Source: Cavenderia fasciculata (taxonomy: Eukaryota; Evosea; Eumycetozoa; Acytosteliales; Cavenderiaceae). Taken from it: DNA of 64,000 nt. Under the pieces are notes generated by a model. The model was not told the DNA's origin. It did not search any database and worked only from the letters and a program-made list of their open reading frames with translations. Position numbers and translations under genes: made by a program. The stretch is from the NCBI RefSeq assembly GCF_000203815.1, contig NW_004457690.1, forward strand, positions 62,001 to 126,000, written 5' to 3'. How positions within the stretch are numbered: the first letter of the stretch is position 1; every line of letters begins with the position of its first letter. Below, piece after piece: positions 1 through 9,578 of the stretch.

Positions 1-251
1 GATGTCGATGATGTAGATGGATTAGAGTTTGCTACAAATGAAGTATCTAGGATTGATTGAATATTGATTCTATTGTTGAGTAGTTGTAATCTATCATTAT
101 TAAACTTTCGATGAAGAAGAGATAGGAAACGCAATGAATCAACTGTAAGCACTGTTAGTCCAACGGTTGCACATGTCATTGATGATGCTGCTACTACACA
201 AACTCCATCATTCTTTAATGATTCATTTAATGTATCAAACATCCTCTTCAT
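1..251 (-). CDS. Unknown protein, N-terminal part only (cut by window edge)
   Basis: An open minus-strand frame starts with ATG at 251 (MKRMFDTLNES) and stays open for 83 codons to the window edge. It has a hydrophobic stretch around residues 16-46 (VCVVAASSM, VGLTVLTV) that could be a membrane segment, then a polar Asn/Arg-rich part. A second in-frame ATG lies nine bases downstream at 242. No family is recognised. A TGA lies upstream in frame, so the start is reasonable, but an upstream exon cannot be excluded. Confidence 0.45.
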   Translation of the reverse strand, partial: MKRMFDTLNESLKNDGVCVVAASSMTCATVGLTVLTVDSLRFLSLLHRKFNNDRLQLLNNRINIQSILDTSFVANSNPSTSST

Positions 252-1570
252 TCTTTTCTTCTTCTTCTTTTTTATATCTTTTAGTCAAAAGAAGATTAGT
301 GATTATTATTATAAGGTATGATTAATCAATGGGGTGGATTTTAGTCTGGTGCATTGAATCATACCAAATTAAAATTAAATTTTAAATTGATTTTTTGAAA
401 CAAATATCAATTAAAGAAAGGAACTTCACCGGTTTATATGCATTCGGCAAAATAAGAAAGAATAACCTTTGGTAAAAGATTTATTAAATGAAACTTTGAT
501 CTTTATTTCATTTCTTGTGTGTCTTTTGAATCATCTAAAGATGATTGAATAAGAATAGAATAACTAGTTATGATACTACATACTTGAGTTTCTTCAGCCA
601 GACTTTTACAATGATAACATGAGATGATGATACTCTATTATGATTAGGGACATTTGGTTGTTTCGTGTTTGGGCAACCGGGAACAACCGACTTTGGCATT
701 TTGCAGGTGCACGATCCTATTACCACCCCTAAATAAAGTTCCTATTTTTTTGTTATTTCCATCTATTTTAAGTATATAGGAAAATGTGAAAGATGTTGCA
801 TAGCACTGCTTCAAAACGGAGTAAGATGCACTCTCAAGACCTGGATTATATTTATCATTTGGTTCCATTCAAGTTTGACTGTTTTGCTATGGCTAGTAGT
901 TCTTTTGTATTCGTTAGTTAGTATTCTTTTCTATGTCATCTAATAGTTGTGGTGAAGATTTTTCTTATCAATCAATATATATATATTAATAATGAAGAAT
1001 AGTAAAGAATGAAATATGTGTGTGATGCGATATCGAACTGGTTGAACACTAAAAAAAGAAAGAAATGATGAGAGGGAAGATTTTTTTTTTTTTTTTTAAT
1101 ACCACAAGGATAGACATCGTTTGATGGATATTATCTCTTGGGAAAACAGGGATATTTATTTGTCTTTGTTTTAAAATTTCATCCACCCCTCAATTCACAC
1201 TACTATTTGTAAGTGATTCCTTTCTTTTTTTTTCATTTCTTTCTCCAACTTTAAGGTTTTCTTTCTTTCTTTATTTATTAGATCCATATTTATAGTTTAA
1301 TTTATAACTAAACCAGTTTTAATTAACGCAACGTTTTTTAAAAAATTAAAAAAAATTAAAAAAATCTAGAAAAAAAGAAGCAGCAACTTCCGCTTCTCCA
1401 CCTCAGCAACCAAAGTTATCGTCCAATTAATTTGTTCGTTGTGTTTTCGAAAAAGATAGATAGTTTAGAGTTATTGTAATTGCGTTCGTTTGTACTATAG
1501 TTAGTAGACAGAACAGAAATCATATATAGATTGATAGTAGTACAACAACAATAACACATCAACTTACAAA
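252..1570. other. Intergenic region, divergent promoter area
   Basis: AT-rich sequence between the minus-strand edge gene and the plus-strand 3-ketoacyl-CoA synthase. It holds a T-run near 1080 and a T/C-rich tract before the KCS gene. At about 648-690 there is a less AT-rich patch with an inverted repeat (GGTTGTTTC...GGAACAACC). No convincing gene is seen. Confidence 0.6.
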
Positions 1571-3234
1571 ATGACAGAAGAAAAGAAAGATAATGGAGCA
1601 GCCAAACCAACAACTGCCAAGACTGCATCAGGTGCAGCTTCAGCAGCAACAACACCACAAGAAGAAGAGGATATGAAGAGTTACTACTACCCAGAAAGAG
1701 AGGCCAACTTGGGAGAGGTAAAGAGAGGATACGGTGTGTGGCGTAGCAACACGATACTCAGCATGATTATGATTCTCGTGCCTGTTATCGCTGTCAACCT
1801 CTACTATGTCTATGGCAAGTCGGATCTCTTTGTTGACGTCTTTTACAAGTTTAGCGAGATGGTTTTACAAGAGTTTGAGTCACAACCCAAGACCATCTAC
1901 TTGATCATCTCGGTAGCATTCCTCACACTGATGTTGTTGGTACTCGTCATCTCGGTCGTCATGTCAAAGCGTCGTCGTCCAGTATACCTAGTAGACTTTG
2001 CCGTCTTCCAACCACCCGAACAATACAAGATCACCCACGAGTTCTTTTGCAAGCATACTGAACAGGTTGGATGGTTCGAACAAGAGTCAATCGACTTTCA
2101 AAAGAAGTTGTTGTATCGTACCGGTTTGGGCAATGACACCTACTTCCCAGGCGGTATCACCAAGGAGCAACCAGACACTAGTATGGCATCGGCTCGTGAA
2201 GAAGCCATGCTCGTCTTGTCGGGTTGTCTCGACGACCTCTTTGCCAAGACCAAGATAAAGCCACAAGACATTGATATCCTCATTGTCAACTGCTCTCTCT
2301 TTAACCCAACCCCATCTCTTGCCGCCATGATGATGAACAAATACAAGATGCGTCACGACTGTCTCTCTTACAATTTGGCTGGTATGGGTTGTTCTGCCGG
2401 TGTCATCTCGATCGATCTTGCCAAACAACTCCTTCAAGTTCACAAAAACGCTGTTGCCGTTGTCCTATCTACTGAAAATATTACTCAAAATTGGTATCGT
2501 GGAAATGATAGAGTAAGCAAAACAAAAAAGAAAAAGAAATAGAAAGAAAAAGATTTTACAATGAATGATACTAATAATTTTTATTTATTTTTAATTATTT
2601 CTAGTCAATGTTGGTAACAAATACATTATTTAGAATGGGAGGAGCAGCAATTATGCTTTCAAACAAACCAAAGTATTATTGGACTGGAAAGTACAAGTTG
2701 ATTGCATCGGTTCGTGTTACCAAGGCTTGCGTAGATGATTCTTATCAAGCAGTCTTCCAAATGGAAGATGATAAGGGTAACCGTGGTGTACGTCTTGCAA
2801 CTGGTCGTAATTTGTTGGTAGCTGTCGGAGACGCTCTCAAGACCAATCTTACTATTCTCGGTCCAATGGTGTTGCCATGGAGTGAACAAATCAAATTCTT
2901 TTTAAATTTGTGTCAACGTAAGCTTTCGTCTAAAAAGATTCAACCATACGTTCCAAACTTTAAAAAGGCGTTCCAACACTTTTGTATTCACGCTGGTGGT
3001 CGTGCCGTCATTGACGGTCTTGAGCAAAACCTCAACCTCACTCCACGCGATGTCGAACCATCACGTGCCACCCTCTACCGTTACGGTAACACCTCGTCTT
3101 CATCTATCTGGTACGAACTCAACTATATCGAAAAGCAACACCATGTCAAGCGTGGTGAACGTGCTTTCCAACTTGCTTTTGGTAGTGGTTTCAAGTGTAA
3201 CAGTGCCGTTTGGGAAGCTTTACACGATATCTAA
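1571..3234 (+). CDS. 3-ketoacyl-CoA synthase (FAE1/KCS-type very-long-chain elongase)
   Basis: Condenses malonyl-CoA with a long-chain acyl-CoA, the first step of ER fatty-acid elongation. Exons are 1571-2512 and 2605-3234 (GTAAGC/CTAG intron, phase 0), giving 523 aa. Two N-terminal membrane segments lie at about residues 58-80 and 108-130, as in plant KCS. The FAE1/CUT1 thiolase-fold region follows. The catalytic triad is visible: Cys274 in GMGCSAG, His443 in FCIHAGG and Asn476 in YGNTSSSS; their spacing closely matches plant FAE1. It is a plant-type enzyme, not the ELO type. The N-terminus is Ala/Thr-rich and low complexity. The start is the first ATG after a T-rich leader. Confidence 0.93.
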
Positions 3235-3383
3235 GAAAAAGAAGAAATTTCACAACAACAACAACAATTAATAATAAATCATTTTTTAAAAAGATATTAT
3301 TTTGTTTGGTATTCATTTTTATTTGATTTGATTTTTAATATTTAATAAGCTATTACATTGAAAGGGATATATAAACTATCTAT

Positions 3384-5290
3384 TTATGGATTGAATGCAG
3401 GTTGAAGCAAAGCAATACATATAGCAGGTTTACCACAACCACGACAAACCAATTTTGGAGTAGCGAGTGATTGTTTTCTTCCACAATTTCGACACATTGC
3501 AGTTGAGGAGAGACCATCAACCCAATACAAATAACCTTGACATGATGAACAACTGACATGATCTACCAAGGAATGTCCACCCTCACATTTTCGGTCACCA
3601 TGAGTTTGTACTGGAGCCTTCCACTGTGCTCGTTTTTCTTGGTCCTCCCATTTCTTTTTAATCAAGGGAACCTCTGCATCGTAGTGTTTGTAGAATGGAG
3701 TGTAATCTGGCGACAATTGAACGGCCTTTTGGAATTTGACAAGGTCAGCATTTTGACGATCGATAAAATATTCTTTTCCTGGTACATGGGTGTCACCAAA
3801 TTCCAAACCGCCAATGTAGACTGTAAGTTTTGACTTTGCTCTATCGTTGACTGATTGAACACACTCTTGAAATGCTTTTTTGCTTTTATCCAATTGTCCG
3901 GCGATTGCAAGTTTGGCGACTAGGTCAGTATGCTTGGAGTCGAATTGATCTCTGTAGATTGAGATTAATTCCTCTTGGGGAATGGTTACGACTGTTGGAA
4001 ATTTAGAATCTAGAACCCACAATTCACTCTTTTCCTTGACATAGAATGTAGATTTTGTTAAATCTACTTGGACAATGTTGCTAGTGTTATTATAAAAATC
4101 AGCAAAATTCATGGTTAAATAGGTTACAGATTTTGATTTGGCAATATTGGTATGCAATGATCTAAAGGCAGAAATGTTGACCAATACCATTCTCTCATAG
4201 TCTGCAATAAACATTGCTTAGCTTGTAGTATCCAGTTTGGTAAAATCTAACCTGTTGTAGGCCTCGAGAAGTTTTTGAATTGATTCTGCTTTTGATGCCA
4301 ATGCCTCGGTTTCTATTCTTGGAGTGATCTTATCGATAATACCAGTTTTGACAATGTTAACAAAATCTGGATGGAATGAAAGTGGTCTCTCTTTGGTTTT
4401 CATTTTATGAAGTTCTTTTAGTGAGTATCTGGGCAAGGCAAAAGGTGTGATCACCATACCGGGGAGTATGTTGGAGACCTCTCTTACGATTTGTTCGCCA
4501 AGTGCAACTTGTACGTCATCGTCTTCTATGGGCTCTGGCACAGTGACAAAGACTTGTTTGGTGATTGGACGGAGACCCAATACTTGTACCAGGTCATAAC
4601 CCTGCTTGAACTTTGTGATAGCATCAAACGCAACAGTTCCTCTAGAGTCAAAAACGAATACAACTCTTCGCATACAATAGCTAGAAGCATGGCCATCTTT
4701 AAACTTCTCTCCATCAAGCAGTCAAAACCTTCCATATCCATGACGTCCTTGTCGATTGATACTTTTATACCACTTCTTGCCTTGTCTGACATGGTGTACA
4801 TTCCAAGAGTTACTGTCTTTATTCCATCCCTTGCTACAAAGTATGACTTCTCTACACCATAAAGACAATTAACCATGGCATTGAAAAGGGTGCTCTTGCC
4901 ACTCCCTGGATATCCAGCAAAACCAATGCTAGAAGTTGTTTGACTAACGGCTCTTGGATCAGTTGTCAAAGTTTTTCCATCACTCTCAACCTTTATGTAT
5001 TGAGTGATGAATTCATTGTCAATTTTAGTTGTCGATAAATATCTTTTAATTGGGGTCTAAAAAAGAATTAAAAGTATTAATATTTATATTAATCTATCAT
5101 TTTTAATTATAACCATGGATTGATTGGTTTTTAAAGGACGCAATACATACCAATAAAATTACTCTTTCAACATTAAACTAATAATAATATTATTAAGTAT
5201 ATTAATAATATTATTATATTTATTTATATGTTTTACCTTTTCATTCAATCCTAAAAATTTAATACGAAAATATAGAGTCAGATTAATGTA
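3384..5290 (-). pseudogene. P-loop GTPase-like protein with C-terminal zinc ribbons, frame broken
   Basis: Three successive minus-strand reading frames look like one protein. The first part has a Walker A/G1 motif (GYPGSGKST) and a G3-like DMEGFD; the middle has VVFVFDSRG; the end has three Cys pairs (CSSC, CRNC, CRGC) typical of zinc ribbons. The frame changes once near 4730, just after DMEGFD. Once the frame returns it reads GEKFKDGHASS, which looks like protein. An in-frame TAA at 4218-4220 lies one codon before an ATG that continues the same frame to 3384. The exon at about 5056 has a good acceptor, and two short in-frame upstream exons (5151-5177 and above 5237) are possible, but no convincing initiator ATG is found. 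Either a decaying gene or a sequence with errors. No named family is assigned. Confidence 0.6.
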
Positions 5291-5351
5291 TTTGTAGATC
5301 TGATTCTATATAAATAGACTTTTTCTCTCTCTTTTTTATTTATTTCTCTTT

Positions 5352-6989
5352 TTAATTTAATTTACCAATGATAATTAATTCATTACCATGATTTAAAAGA
5401 TGACGTATTATATAATTTTTAACTTTACTATTATGTTTGGACATGATTTGATGTGTTTTATCAATTGCCTTTTTATAAGTCGTTGGGTCTGCGTGTGATC
5501 CAACAAATTTGAGTGTCCATAAAAAGGTGTCTGTGACATGTCCACCTGCAATCCAATTGTCTAGTACTTCTAAACTCTTTTCAGGTGGTATAGACATATC
5601 GTTGAACAACCATGAAACAGGTGACTTTGGTAACCAAACAGCTCCATTACCAATACTGTGTGTGAGTACTGGTGGTTTGTATTTCTTTGTTAGATTCGTG
5701 TCCAACGGTGATCGATCAACACTCTCTAATGAAATATTATCTGGTTTGTTTAGCGACAGCAATAGTGCGGTCCAACCTCCAGGACTACTACCCAACTCTG
5801 CACATTTATCACCTGGACCTGGAATACGTCCAGTTAGAATAAGAGCCTCCAGTAATTTAATATAGGCTCTTGATGGTGGAATTTTTGATTCTGGTAATGG
5901 TGCTACACCCAATTCAAATGGTAGTGGAAGTGTCCATCCTAGATCACTATCTTGTCCAACCTTTGATATACAAACTTGTAATGTTTGTTTTGAGGTCATC
6001 AGTATTTGACAAATGTATAAATTATCTTGTCTTTCACCAATGTTATTGTTGTTGAATTTTGTTAAATCTTTGTATAATGGTGAATCGGTTGTTACCATTG
6101 AATGATATAATTGTTTTCTTGTTTCTTTTAATTTCTCCATAATCTTGTCTCTAACTAATTCACATCTTGATGATAATGTATCCACTGCAACAATTGATGA
6201 AAATATAAATTTAAATGGTGTTGTATTGTTGTTATTATTGTCATTGTTATTGTTGATATGATGTTGTTGTAATAAAAATAATAATGGATATAAAACATTG
6301 AATGCATTGGTTGCTATTTCCTTGACCGATTCTCCTTTACATTCAATTGTATTTGGTAATATTTGTTGTGACCAAGTTAAAAATGGTGATCTTGTTGAGG
6401 ATGAAGATAAAGATGAAGATGAAAAAGGTAATGAAGTGGTAGTTGTAGATGATGATATTTGTTGTAAAATACGATCAATCAATTGTTTTGTTGTTTCTTC
6501 TTCTTCTTGTTCTTCTTGTTCTCCACTTTTTAGTTGTTGATTATCCGATACTATAGTGTCTATATCATTCTTTTCTAGAAACATTCTAATCTTATTTTCA
6601 CCAATTAAACGATCATTGATGATATTGAAATGGTCGGTCTTGTTTTTAGCAACACCTATACTTTGATTCAACTGTTGTAGTTGGTTTTGTTGATAGGTAT
6701 CATAGTTGATATAGTAATTTGTAACTGGTAGTGTATGAGGATCAAAGTTATATTTCTGTAATACATGTCTAATCGTTGTAATGTATCCTCCTCCTCCTTT
6801 TTTCTTGTTTGTTGTTGTATCGACCACCAATAAAGTACCATCATCATTTGATTCTTCTCGTTTACTCGTCGTTGAAGAGTATAAACGTGAAGTTAAACCA
6901 TTTCTGTTGTATACGAGACCACCACAATTTGTATTTCCAATCTTTGTATAAACGTTCTTCAAACGGTACAGATAATTATTTGCATTCAT
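5352..6989 (-). CDS. RlmM/FtsJ-like 2'-O-ribose RNA methyltransferase, probably mitochondrial
   Basis: Single-exon gene of 545 aa. The N-terminal third is Ser/Thr/Asn-rich and starts with a basic segment without acidic residues (MNANNYLYRLKNVYTK), fitting a mitochondrial presequence. The C-terminal 200 residues are an FtsJ-fold SAM methyltransferase: motif I CAELGSSPGG, preceded by PPSRAYIKL. The K-D-K-E catalytic tetrad can be read as Lys in RAYIKL, Asp in FNDMS, Lys in LWTLKF and Glu in NELIIIG. The order resembles bacterial RlmM (23S C2498). It probably methylates rRNA; the organelle is inferred. The C-terminus is intact. Confidence 0.8.
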   Translation of the reverse strand: MNANNYLYRLKNVYTKIGNTNCGGLVYNRNGLTSRLYSSTTSKREESNDDGTLLVVDTTTNKKKGGGGYITTIRHVLQKYNFDPHTLPVTNYYINYDTYQQNQLQQLNQSIGVAKNKTDHFNIINDRLIGENKIRMFLEKNDIDTIVSDNQQLKSGEQEEQEEEETTKQLIDRILQQISSSTTTTSLPFSSSSLSSSSTRSPFLTWSQQILPNTIECKGESVKEIATNAFNVLYPLLFLLQQHHINNNNDNNNNNTTPFKFIFSSIVAVDTLSSRCELVRDKIMEKLKETRKQLYHSMVTTDSPLYKDLTKFNNNNIGERQDNLYICQILMTSKQTLQVCISKVGQDSDLGWTLPLPFELGVAPLPESKIPPSRAYIKLLEALILTGRIPGPGDKCAELGSSPGGWTALLLSLNKPDNISLESVDRSPLDTNLTKKYKPPVLTHSIGNGAVWLPKSPVSWLFNDMSIPPEKSLEVLDNWIAGGHVTDTFLWTLKFVGSHADPTTYKKAIDKTHQIMSKHNSKVKNYIIRHLLNHGNELIIIGKLN

Positions 6990-7110
6990 CGTAGTTTAAA
7001 CAAATAAAAAAAGATAGAAAATCGAGTAAAACATCACTTTTATCTTTCGTAAGTACCTACCTACAATTATTGTTTTTCATCATATTTATTTATAATAGTG
7101 AGATGTTGAT

Positions 7111-7752
7111 TTAATGAGTATGATTAACATTTGGTAAAGTACGATTCTTGGATTGATAGAGTTGAACGTTGAGACTATCTTTGACGACCAATTGACCATT
7201 CTTTTTTAAGATGGTGGTGCATGGAGCCTTACCCTTGACGTTTTCTCCCAACTTTGTGTTGGTACTCCACAATGGCTTGCGGTGTATGTCATAGAGAACA
7301 CAATTTCCATCAGATTGTTGAATCACTCTATATGGTAGTGGGTGACCTATTTTGTGACGAGTATTTGATTCCCAAACAGCATTTTCTGCCGTAAACACTG
7401 ATCCATGGTATTATAAAGTTCTTTAAAAAAGAAAATAAATTAGTACGTAGATTATTTTAATCAATATACTTGATAAGTAAATATATATATATATATGTCC
7501 AACTTACTCCATCTTCTTGGAGGATAGCTGTGAAATGACCACCAACAGAGACTAATCTGTTGTGGAGTGGATCTAAAAGAAGTAGAAGAAAAAAGATAAG
7601 AAATTAAAAAATTTAGTAAAGTAGAAAAGATCTAGATCTAGAGAGATATACCAACCATTTGAGACAAGTAATTCTCCAACATGAAGTTTGTGTTTAAGTT
7701 TGAGTGGTACAAGAGGTGCAGGAGCATCAATAGGATTAGTTGGTTCAGACAT
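7111..7752 (-). pseudogene. Comitin-like B-lectin (bulb-type mannose-binding), frame interrupted
   Basis: Three exons are visible: 7752-7656 (MSEPTNPIDAP...), 7572-7508 (...VGGHFTAILQEDG) and 7420-7111. They encode a small B-lectin-like protein with one clear mannose-site motif, QQSDGNCVLYD, close to the Q-x-D-x-N-x-V-x-Y consensus, and a second degenerate one (LKKNGQLVVKD). Exons 1 and 2 join in phase, and exon 3 must begin with Asn-Phe-Ile. After that the frame slips: the lectin sequence (YHGSVFTAEN) continues in another frame, separated by a TAA. About one base too many or two too few near 7410 would explain this. Comitin binds mannose residues and actin on Golgi membranes. This copy is either a young pseudogene or carries a sequencing indel. 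Confidence 0.6.
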
Positions 7753-8503
7753 TTGTATATTTAATATGTTAGAGTTGATTATTGATGGATCGAATGATGA
7801 ATACAGAAGGTCTTCCGAGTGTGAAGATATTTCAACTCGAGTCATTCAAAAATTAAATCTATCCACAAGTGGATCACTGGCCTAGAAGAGTCGACTCTTC
7901 CCGACAAGGTAACTTTTGAAATTGATTTCTTTGAACTTTTTTGTCACAATTAATATTTTTTGTTATTATTAACATTATTATTATTATTATTATTATTGTT
8001 CTATTGTTAATAATTTGGGTCAATGTTTCTTAAAAAAAAGGAACTTGAGGAAAACATCACACTATAAACAAACTATAGTTTTCCATCTTGGAAGTAACCA
8101 ATTGTTTTTCCATCATACTGGTCTTTGATGAACCGATTCTTCCTCCCAACAAAGTAACTTTGCTATTCATTATTATTTGGTCAAATAGTAAAAAATAAAT
8201 AAATCTATCAATATTTTTAAAGTATTTTGGTTTAAAGGTGATATAGATATAAATAAATCAGAGATGTGTAAAATCAATACTAGAAAAAAAGTATTGTTAA
8301 CTGCTTGAAAAATTAAATTAAATTAAATTTTCAATTTCCTTGCCTTCAAAGACAAGGAAAAAATCTCTCTTTGATTCCCAAAATTCAACCAAACCAACAC
8401 AAATTTACTTACGTTTTCTTTCACAGTATTTTATCGTGTAATAGTTTGTAAAGTTAGTTATATTATAATATTATATATTATAGAAAGAGATAGATAGATA
8501 GAA
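7753..8503. promoter_or_regulatory. Divergent promoter region with palindromes
   Basis: Lies between the lectin (-) and Vps60 (+) start codons. It contains a perfect 16-base palindrome GAAGAGTCGACTCTTC at 7884-7899, preceded by ATCCAC-aa-GTGGAT at 7861-7874, and a CAAAGT-A-ACTTTG inverted repeat near 8150-8165. Two related blocks, CGACTCTTCCCGACAAGG and CGATTCTTCCTCCCAACA, each run into GTAACTTT about 260 bases apart. No open frame is convincing. The repeated palindromes may be transcription-factor sites. Confidence 0.4.
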
Positions 8504-9238
8504 ATGAAGAGATTTTTTGGTGCTTCAAAGACTCCTCAAGGTCCAACCTTGGATGAAGCAACAAAGAGAGTAAGTAGTTAGTTAATTAAACTTGTTCATG
8601 ACTTGCTGTGCTTGTGAGTTTACTTTACTTACTTACTTTCTTCTTCTTTCTTGTTCTTTCTTTTTTAGTTGGATGGTAGTATGGGATCAATTGATGATAA
8701 GATAAGAAAGATGGATCAAGAAATAGCAGTATATAGAGAACAGATGAAAAAGTGTCGTCAAGGAACACCAGCATACAACGGTATAAAGAATAAGGCCGTT
8801 AGAGTGCTGCAACAAAAGAAAATGTACGAAAGACAACGTGAACAACTCATGACACAACAATTTAATATGGAGCAAACCAAGTTTGTCACTCAAAACATGC
8901 AAGATACCATTACGACGGTCGCTGCCATGAAGCAAGGTGCAAAGGCGATGAAACAACAATTCAAACATTTAGATATCGACGATATCGACAATCTACAAGA
9001 CGATATGCAAGACATGGTCGATTTCAGCAATGAAGTACAAGAATCATTGTCACGTGCATACCAAACACCAGATACTCTAGATGAATCGGCTCTCGAAGAA
9101 GAGCTCATGTCTATGGACGATGAATTGGATATGGAATCTACACCATCTTATCTTTTGGCACCCTCTGCTCCAACTTCTGAACCATCACTTGATGAATATG
9201 GTCTTCCAGAACCTTCAGCTCAACATGCTGTTCATTAA
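8504..9238 (+). CDS. vps60: ESCRT-III protein Vps60/CHMP5
   Basis: Exons 8504-8569 and 8669-9238 (GTAAGT/TTTAG) give 211 aa. The start MKRFFGASKTPQGPTLDEA is the typical CHMP5 N-terminus (basic helix 1), and the small first exon decides the start. The Snf7 core is basic in the first half and acidic in the second (EEELMSMDDELDME), with a Pro-rich tail (GLPEPSAQHA). Length fits the family (about 210-220). Vps60 acts late in multivesicular-body sorting and binds Vta1/LIP5 through its C-terminal region to stimulate Vps4. Very confident from the whole-length pattern. Confidence 0.93.
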
Positions 9239-9578
9239 TATTTTAAAAATAGATAAATAATAATAGAACAATAATTTATATAATTTTTTAAAATAATAAT
9301 AATAATAAGGGAATAAGTAATAATAATCTATCCCTTTAAACTTTGATGGATCATGATACTGTTGTAAATAAAATAATAAAAGGAAGAAATAATAATAATA
9401 AATAATCCTTTTCAAAAATTTGTAATTTAGATTTATAGTTTTTAAAAGAAAAAAATAATAAGATTTATTATTAAAGAGAGGGATGTGGTGGGGATGTTAT
9501 AAGTTAGTTTGTTAGTTTATTATATTATTATATTATTATTATTATATTATTTATATATTTTGATTGATTTACTTTTGG
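9239..9578. other. Convergent 3' region
   Basis: Between the stop codons of Vps60 (+) and the ELMO-ankyrin gene (-). Only A/T-rich triplet runs (AATAAT) and likely polyadenylation sequence are seen; no gene. Confidence 0.7.

Noticed and set aside
644-868. 74-codon minus-strand frame with an inverted repeat near 650-690
   Set aside because: No protein-like pattern or family, no start context, and no DUSE or T-run at suitable spacing for an RNA gene.
4218-4262. Splicing out the in-frame TAA by a GTTAGA...CTAAG intron
   Set aside because: The intron would be only 35 bases and its removal shifts the frame.
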